Origin: Apricaphanius iberus
Taxonomy: Eukaryota; Chordata; Actinopteri; Cyprinodontiformes; Aphaniidae
DNA length: 64,000 bases
Assembly (NCBI GenBank): GCA_028564705.1
Contig: JAPXFQ010000065.1
Coordinates: 2,480,001 to 2,544,000, forward strand
Direction: 5' to 3'
Under the pieces are notes generated by a model. The model had not been told where the DNA came from. It saw only the letters and a program-made list of their open reading frames with translations, and ran no database searches. The position numbers and the translations under genes were made by a program. Positions 58,139 through 64,000 of this stretch are shown piece after piece (positions within the stretch are counted from its first letter, which is position 1; every line of letters begins with the position of its first letter).

Positions 58139-58687
58139 CTCAGACCTAGGGCTGGGCGGTATACCGAAAATGTACAGATACCGAAATTTATGAGCGCTAT
58201 CGAAGTCATTTTGCCCGTGCCAGTAAATTCGGTATGTGAAAAATATGAAAATATGTGTTTTAGTTTAGCGGGGCTCCTGCCCCTTTAAGAAGGGAGCGTT
58301 GCTTTGAGTCACGTCACTACGCACAGTCATGTGGCACAGGGGGAAAGAAAGCGCTGCTAGAGAAGCTCTGGTGTGGCTAATGCAGCTACTGTGTAGCTAT
58401 ATTTAGCAAGAGTTTAAACTTCTCTACCATCTGGTTTTCAGAAAAATACGACTAGCGACAAATAAATAGATTTCTTAATGATGTTATTGGATACTCAGAC
58501 TGTGATGGACTGGCGACCTGTCCAGGGTAAATACTCACCAATTTGAATTATATTTTTAGATTTTGTCTTGATCTGATGCCAAGAAGGATTTTTGGAGTTG
58601 GGGTTGCATCTAAAAATCAATGAATATCAATCTTTCTTAGGATGTAATAGCCTATATATTCACATTTTACATACATCTACACACATA

Positions 58688-58745
58688 TACGATATATATA
58701 TATTATATATATATGTATATATAATATATATATACATATATATCA
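58688..58745. repeat. AT-rich palindromic tract
   Basis: Alternating ATATAT blocks symmetrical about ATGTATATATAAT can form a cruciform. Confidence 0.7.
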
Positions 58746-58828
58746 ACACGAATACATTTTCATTTTAGCATTTAACATATTTTTAATATGATTAGCCTAC
58801 ATAAATGTACATTAATTGTTTAACCTAC

Positions 58829-58989
58829 GCATTAACGCAATCAGCAATCTTCCTCCAAGATTGTCCTCTTGCTTTGGCAGCAGATACAGTGTTACTGCGT
58901 GCTTGAAAATTACTTCTATATTCTTCATATTTCTGAAGAATTATCTCTTGCTCCTCCGCTGAAAAGTATATACCTCTCGCTCCATCCAT
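58829..58989 (-). CDS. Myb/SANT-like DNA-binding exon inside hAT-ended element
   Basis: 53 codons plus two bases, too short for a simple long-frame search. It opens MDGARGIYFSAEEQEIILQK and continues through NTVSAAKARGQSWRKIADCV. This matches the Myb/SANT-like domain (Myb_DNA-bind_5/MSANTD type): three helices with E-E-Q near the start, N-T-x-x-A-x-K-x-R in the middle and W-x-K-I-A-D-x-V-N at the end. A donor GTAGGT follows at 58828, the place where genes of this type usually have an intron. No stop interrupts it. The following exon was not found. Confidence 0.65.
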
Positions 58990-59521
58990 ATCGAACGCGA
59001 TTGGTTGTTCAGTGTCGACGTCACTCCTTTATGTGCACGCGCGTGTGGATTAATTCTAGTTTAAGGATCAAAGCCTGAGCCTCAGTTTGACTGAGAAAGT
59101 TGATGAGCTGCGTCATGGTAGCAATAAAGCCTGATTGCATCGGTTTGGTTTTGTCAACTCAAAACCAATCCTCTAACCCCGAGTTTGTTCAGCCACCTTC
59201 ATGGTACAGGCCCCTGGTCTGTGTGATCACTTCTGAGTTTAAACTGGACTCTTAAGACATACAGAAAGGAGTTGGAATCAAACATTGAATTATAAAGCTG
59301 TTTGAAGCTGTTCAATGGAAAGAAGCTTATTATATTTTAAAGAACATTAAGCGAATTGGGCCACTACTGGACATTTATTACAGAAAAGGACATGATTTAG
59401 AAGAAAAAAAGAAAAGGGGGGTGGGTCGTCATTGTTATCGTCCACTTACCGTTATCGAGTTTAAATTCTCAATATACCGTGATATTAATTTTGGCTCATA
59501 TCGCCCAGCTCTACTCAGACC

Positions 59522-61600
59522 GTGATAAAGCCACCATTATTTTTTCACTGGGGTTATTGTGTTCTTTGGTTGACACTCCATTTTGTTTCTGTGTCAACGG
59601 TACATTTTGGAATTGTAGCCCAAAACTTCCAAGTTTTACTTTCATCAGATCATAGGTATTAGGTATTAATGACAGTTGGCATTGTCCCATAGAATCTAAA
59701 TGATGCTTTTGAGATTTTTGTATCCTTCTCCTGTCAGATACATTTGTACAATGGCAACTTCTTGTCCTGTGTACCCTCCTTGAAAATGCAGGCTTTGGGT
59801 TAATGATGCAAATTTTTAAAATCCAGGAAACCACAAATTAAAGAAGTTGCCTTTTATTTCAGATCAATCAGATTTAATATAACTTATAGAGCAGACTTAC
59901 TGTAATTGAATCATAAGGTGCTTTACAACATCTTTGGCATGAACCTCGCTTGTTGTACCCTTGTTATTTTGTTTAATTTTCACAGATTTGTTTATTTCCA
60001 GTTAAACTTAATAGAATAACTGCTACATTATTATACATGGAAATAGCATATTTTCCTGGACTAGTTTTGTCTACATATTGAAAACCTGGCATTTTAACAA
60101 AGATGTACATTTGTAAGCCATCTTATCTGAGTATGGTCAACACTACAGCATGGGAAGTTCTTTTATAACTCATATACATAATGTCTACCCCCAGAGGTTG
60201 CTTCTGGATTTGATCACTTTTCCAGTTAAGTTTGGCACTTTGGTGACCTTTGTTTCCTAAATTTGTTATAATTTATTGGGGAAAATTAACTGATATACTA
60301 GGATAAAATATTTGCAGACATTTTTTTCCTGGATATAAAATGGAAGAAAAAAGGTTCTGAAATTAAGAAGGTGTGTAGATAGAAACCTTTAAATGATTAA
60401 ACCAAATCAGATCAGACACAGACAGAAACATGTTTATGTTCAAGGTATTAGAATTTTCTCTAATTTATCAATTGCTTTAAAAAGCAGATACCCTTTCCAG
60501 TTTAAACATTTCTTGATACTTTTTACCATAAGTGAAGTTAGGCAAAATAATAATTTAAAAAAACCCTCAGCAAAATGTTTACAAAGAATGCAATGCATTG
60601 CGAAAGAGATGGAGGATGACTGGTTTTGGGCCAACAATACAATTAAGGTTAAAATGGTTGCATATGATGATAATAACAAAATATTATTTTGATAAAAAGC
60701 ACCTCTGAACCAAAATTTCCTTGTTTCATAATCATTTTGTGACATGAACATCAATAAGGCATCAGCAGCTAAAACAGCTGAAAAACTGTTCATTTCTGAA
60801 AAATGTCTGTGTTGAATATTTTTGGTGCCTTCCCATTTTCATAATTCTTCATTCCATATTTTCATTGACAACTAAAAGTTTAAAAAAACAGCTTTTTTAT
60901 TGCATTACATGCTGTGGGATGAAATGTGTGTGAAGTAAAAGGTCACTAGATGGTGCCAAGTGGCTGTGTTGCACTGAACTCCAATCACTTTTGCAGAGTG
61001 GGGTTGGACCAACAAATATAACCCCAAAGCACAAATGATAATTTGAAAATGATGATAATGAAGATAATTTAGACTTTTAATTTAACCAATGTAAATATCT
61101 TGTATGACACTTTCCCCACAACCTTATTGTTGCTTCTAAATACAATTTATCCTATGTCACATAGGCAGTAGGAGGGGAAAAGTTAAAAAGCTCATAAACA
61201 GAGATGGTATCAAATTTTGTTTTAATTACAAAATGTCTTGTTGCAGTCGTTTTTTGGTTTTTTGTTTTTGCTCGAAGCTAAAGAAAGTGTTAGCTTGTGG
61301 TCAGATAGAATCCCACAGACATTTTCTTCACTCCTTATCTGCTAAGTGATCTATTAAAGTTTGTAATTGCAGATGTCAGCTGGCTGTTGACATTTTAAAA
61401 GGATTTCCAGGAAACTTTAAACTGGACTTTGTCGGGAAAGCCATGTATATCTGTGTGTTTGGATGTGGGTATGTATAATTTCACTTAACAGAAAACAGGG
61501 ATAACTAAATTACATTCAGTTTTTTTTCTTAAACTATAAAATTTTTGTTTTTATCCAAGCATATTTTTCAGTTCCAAACACATAAACTGTATTAGTTTAC
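59522..61600. other. No gene seen
   Basis: AT-rich sequence. Short frames at 60393-60692 (+) and 60440-60793 (-) have no recognisable domain. Confidence 0.45.
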
Positions 61601-62960
61601 ACAAAGGAACCACACGTAACACCAGATTTCTTCATACCCTTGGAATTTAACCAATATATATCTGCTGACTGAAATTAACATCAGTGAGTCCAAACTGCAA
61701 TCTGATCAATAATCTATGGAGGGAACTAAAGAGTAGGATGGTGATGGCAACAAGGTCTTCTAACCTCAAAGGCTTGGAGCTTGTTTCACCAAATATATTT
61801 TAAAAGCTGCTAGTGGAAACATATAGGAATCTGGTCAGCAGGCATTAACAGTGTTTATTGTTGTGAAGTCAATAAAAACGTTCTCATAGATTAAAAAAAA
61901 GAGTATGCATCATGTTAGACATGACATTTTTTTCAAATGAAACTAAATAAAAACAGATACATTTTCTTTCTTCTACTTTTGAGACATGCCTATATAATTT
62001 CCTATAAGAGACAAATGTCTTGATTGAATGGAAATTATTTTGGGTCTAACACTGCTGAGGGTATCAATACTTTTGGATTAAACACTAAATACAGATTAAC
62101 TCACTATAATGATGAATGTGATACCCATTGAATTTTAAAGACTGAATAATGAGTATCTGAGGACGATCGTTTCGGTTGCTTTGAAACAAATAAAGAGAGT
62201 TCAAAATTGTACCCATATTGGTTCTAAATGGATTGGGGTCAGTTAAATATTTTGTTAATTTGTTGCCTCATTTTGTATGAATGCATTGCTATTTCATTCC
62301 TTTTTACTTTCTTTGAAACCAATAAACACACTATTTCAAAATGATCACCATTATAAATCAGTTTAAGGTTCTTGTCACCTAAAAAAACTTATAAAATTGT
62401 ATAAATCTAATTTTGACAGTACACAATTTGTTAAAGATTTTATTTAATTCCTTTCTATTTACTGACAACTGTAGCCCTCAAAAACATTGCTGTCTACCTA
62501 AACTGACATGCAAGCAAATAATAAGAGGCACAGTAATGTAATGTCCCACAAGCCAAACAAGAGACAGTAAACATTTGAAAAAGGTACTCTAGTCAGATAA
62601 AACCAAAACTGAGCTACTTGCATACAGTACATGCTAAATTCTATGCGTGCTAGAAATCTAACACTACACAACACTCTAAACACAACATCCTAACAGTGGA
62701 ACATGGTAGTTGTAGCATCATGCTGTGGGGGAGCTATTATTCGGCAGGATGGCTGGTAAGTTGTGATGGTAGAATAGGTGGACCTAAAATCAGGACAATC
62801 CTGGGGGAAAAAACAATCCCTTATACTTGTGTACCTCACTGCAGGACAATGAGGTTAAACATAGAGCCAGAGAAGCAATACATTTTTTCTAGATTAAAGA
62901 CTGTTCATCTGCTGGATTGGTCATATTCCGGATCTCAATTAAATTTAGAATTTATGAACA
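61600..62960 (+). pseudogene. Tc1-like transposase remnants
   Basis: 62696-62760 encodes EHGSCSIMLWGSYYSAGW, matching the Tc1 transposase motif [16 protein letters not shown]. 61690-61800 resembles the transposase C terminus (SMEGTKE-type, from NLWRELK). The order is reversed relative to one intact element, so at least two fragments are present. Confidence 0.55.
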
Positions 62961-63118
62961 TAACTGGCCTTGAGCTATTTTGCAGAGCATAAACAACAAA
63001 TTCAGTGCCAGAAAAAAAATGCTGGATACAACTCTTGACAACACACTTTTCAGGTTTTCATTTGTAAAAGAAAAACAAATCAAATCCTTGATTCATTTTA
63101 CCTTTAGCATCACATCTA

Positions 63119-63661
63119 CAGTACCGGCCAGAAGTTTGGACACACCTTCTCATTCAATGCGTTTTCTTTATTTTCATGACTACAGTGTAGATTCTCAATT
63201 AAGGGCATCACAACTATGAATGGACACATAATGTATGGAATTACTGTATGTACTTAAACAAAAAGGGTGAAATAACTGAATGCATGTGTTATATTTTAGA
63301 TTCCTCAAAGTAGCCACCCTTTGCTCTGATTACTGCTTTGCATTCTCTTGAGCTTCAAGAGGTAGTCACCTGAAATGGTTTTCCAACAGTCTTGAGGGGG
63401 TTCCCAAAGATGCTTAGTACTTGTTGGCCCTTTTGCCTTCACTCTGCAGTTCAGATTACCCCAAATTATCTCGATTGGGTTCAGGTCCGGTGACTTTGGA
63501 GGCCTAGTTATTTCACATTTTTTTGTAAAAGTACTACATATTTCAATATGTGTTCATTCATAGTTTTGATGCCTTCAGTAAGAATCTACAATGTAAGTAG
63601 TCATGGAAAGAAAGGAAACTCATTGAATGAGAAGGTGTGTCCAAACTTCTTGCCTGTACTG
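63119..63661 (-). mobile_element. Tc1/mariner-like element, deleted, TA target duplication
   Basis: Ends CAGTACCGGCCAGAAGTTTG and, in reverse complement, CAGTACAGGCAAGAAGTTTG form inverted repeats of about 60 nt. TA flanks both sides (63117-63118, 63662-63663). The interior keeps sequence of a Tc1 transposase on the minus strand (GGTTCAGGTCCGGTGACTTT) with a large deletion. Confidence 0.85.
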
Positions 63662-63663
63662 TA

Positions 63664-64000
63664 TTTGTTTTTTGTTTTTCTATTTTTTAGATTAGTTGGT
63701 CTTTCACAATAATTTACGATAATATACTCATAAGTTTTCTGGTTATCCATCTATCCATAGTCTATAGCCGCTTATCCTCCTGGGTTGTTGGTGGCTGGTG
63801 CCTATCTACCCTGCGTCATCTACCCTAGCTGTGGTCGAGTTGTAGCTTAGCTAATAGCTACTTTCTAGTGTCAGCTGTGCTCTGTAGATGTGCGCTCTGA
63901 TCTCGGGGCATGTGATACAGGCAGTTAAAATGTTACCAGGTAGTGTTGTGAGTTGTATGAGAACTGGTGAGAGTTACTAGTTAGGGAAAATGCAATGTGT
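63664..64000. other. Partial SINE-like/RTE-tail repeat, no gene
   Basis: 63744-63830 (ATCCATCTATCCATAG, then GCCGCTTATCCTCCTGG) is the tail of the SINE-like family on the minus strand. Nothing else was recognised. Confidence 0.45.

Larger units (their letters stand above)
58147..59513 (-). mobile_element. hAT-ended element with Myb/SANT-like exon, exact 8-bp target duplication
   Basis: Inverted ends TAGGGCTGGGCGGTAT and (reverse complement) TAGAGCTGGGCGATAT. Flanks CTCAGACC at 58139-58146 and 59514-59521 are identical. It contains a minus-strand Myb/SANT-like exon, an AT-rich palindrome and a fragment of the SINE-like repeat (58499-58530). No transposase was recognised. Confidence 0.85.

Overview
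This is nuclear DNA of a ray-finned fish, almost certainly a teleost. The genes are split by GT-AG introns, the composition is AT-rich, and the dispersed repeats are typical of teleosts: RTE/Rex3-like and L2/Rex1-like LINEs, a SINE-like family, Tc1 elements and many hAT-type elements. No bacterial or viral genes, CRISPR arrays, tRNAs or rRNAs were seen.

Two protein-coding genes are supported, lying tail to tail. derl1 (Derlin-1, an ER-associated degradation factor) is on the + strand at about 3.6-14.85 kb. All eight coding exons were placed, including a 27-nt microexon, and they join in phase into a 253-residue protein. zhx2 (zinc fingers and homeoboxes 2, a nuclear transcription regulator) is on the - strand, coding from 28,831 down to 22,143 in ten exons and giving about 926 residues in the preferred model. 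The convergent DERL1-ZHX2 arrangement matches human 8q24. A CpG-rich block at 50.9-52.0 kb holds a consensus minus-strand splice donor and is the best candidate for the zhx2 promoter and first non-coding exon, which would make 29.15-51.6 kb its large first intron.

Region by region: 0-3.5 kb holds unassigned sequence, a SINE-like repeat and an L2/Rex1-like LINE 3' end. 3.5-14.85 kb is derl1, with a recent RTE insertion in intron 1 and several DNA transposons in other introns. 14.85-22.1 kb is intergenic or zhx2 3' sequence, with a possible alternative last zhx2 exon and a 3.15 kb hAT element with an exact 8-bp target duplication. 22.1-29.15 kb is zhx2 coding. 29.15-51.6 kb is transposon-rich and probably intronic. 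51.6-64 kb holds the CpG-rich block, a decayed RTE copy, a hAT-ended element with a Myb/SANT-like exon, and Tc1 remnants.

The two genes do not share a pathway. Most of the unusual content is in the mobile elements: hAT-ended elements containing MADF or Myb/SANT-like coding exons, a foldback element with perfect 108-bp arms, and a SINE-like family that shares its 3' end with the resident RTE. All calls rest on reading the sequence and on remembered family knowledge; no database search was run.
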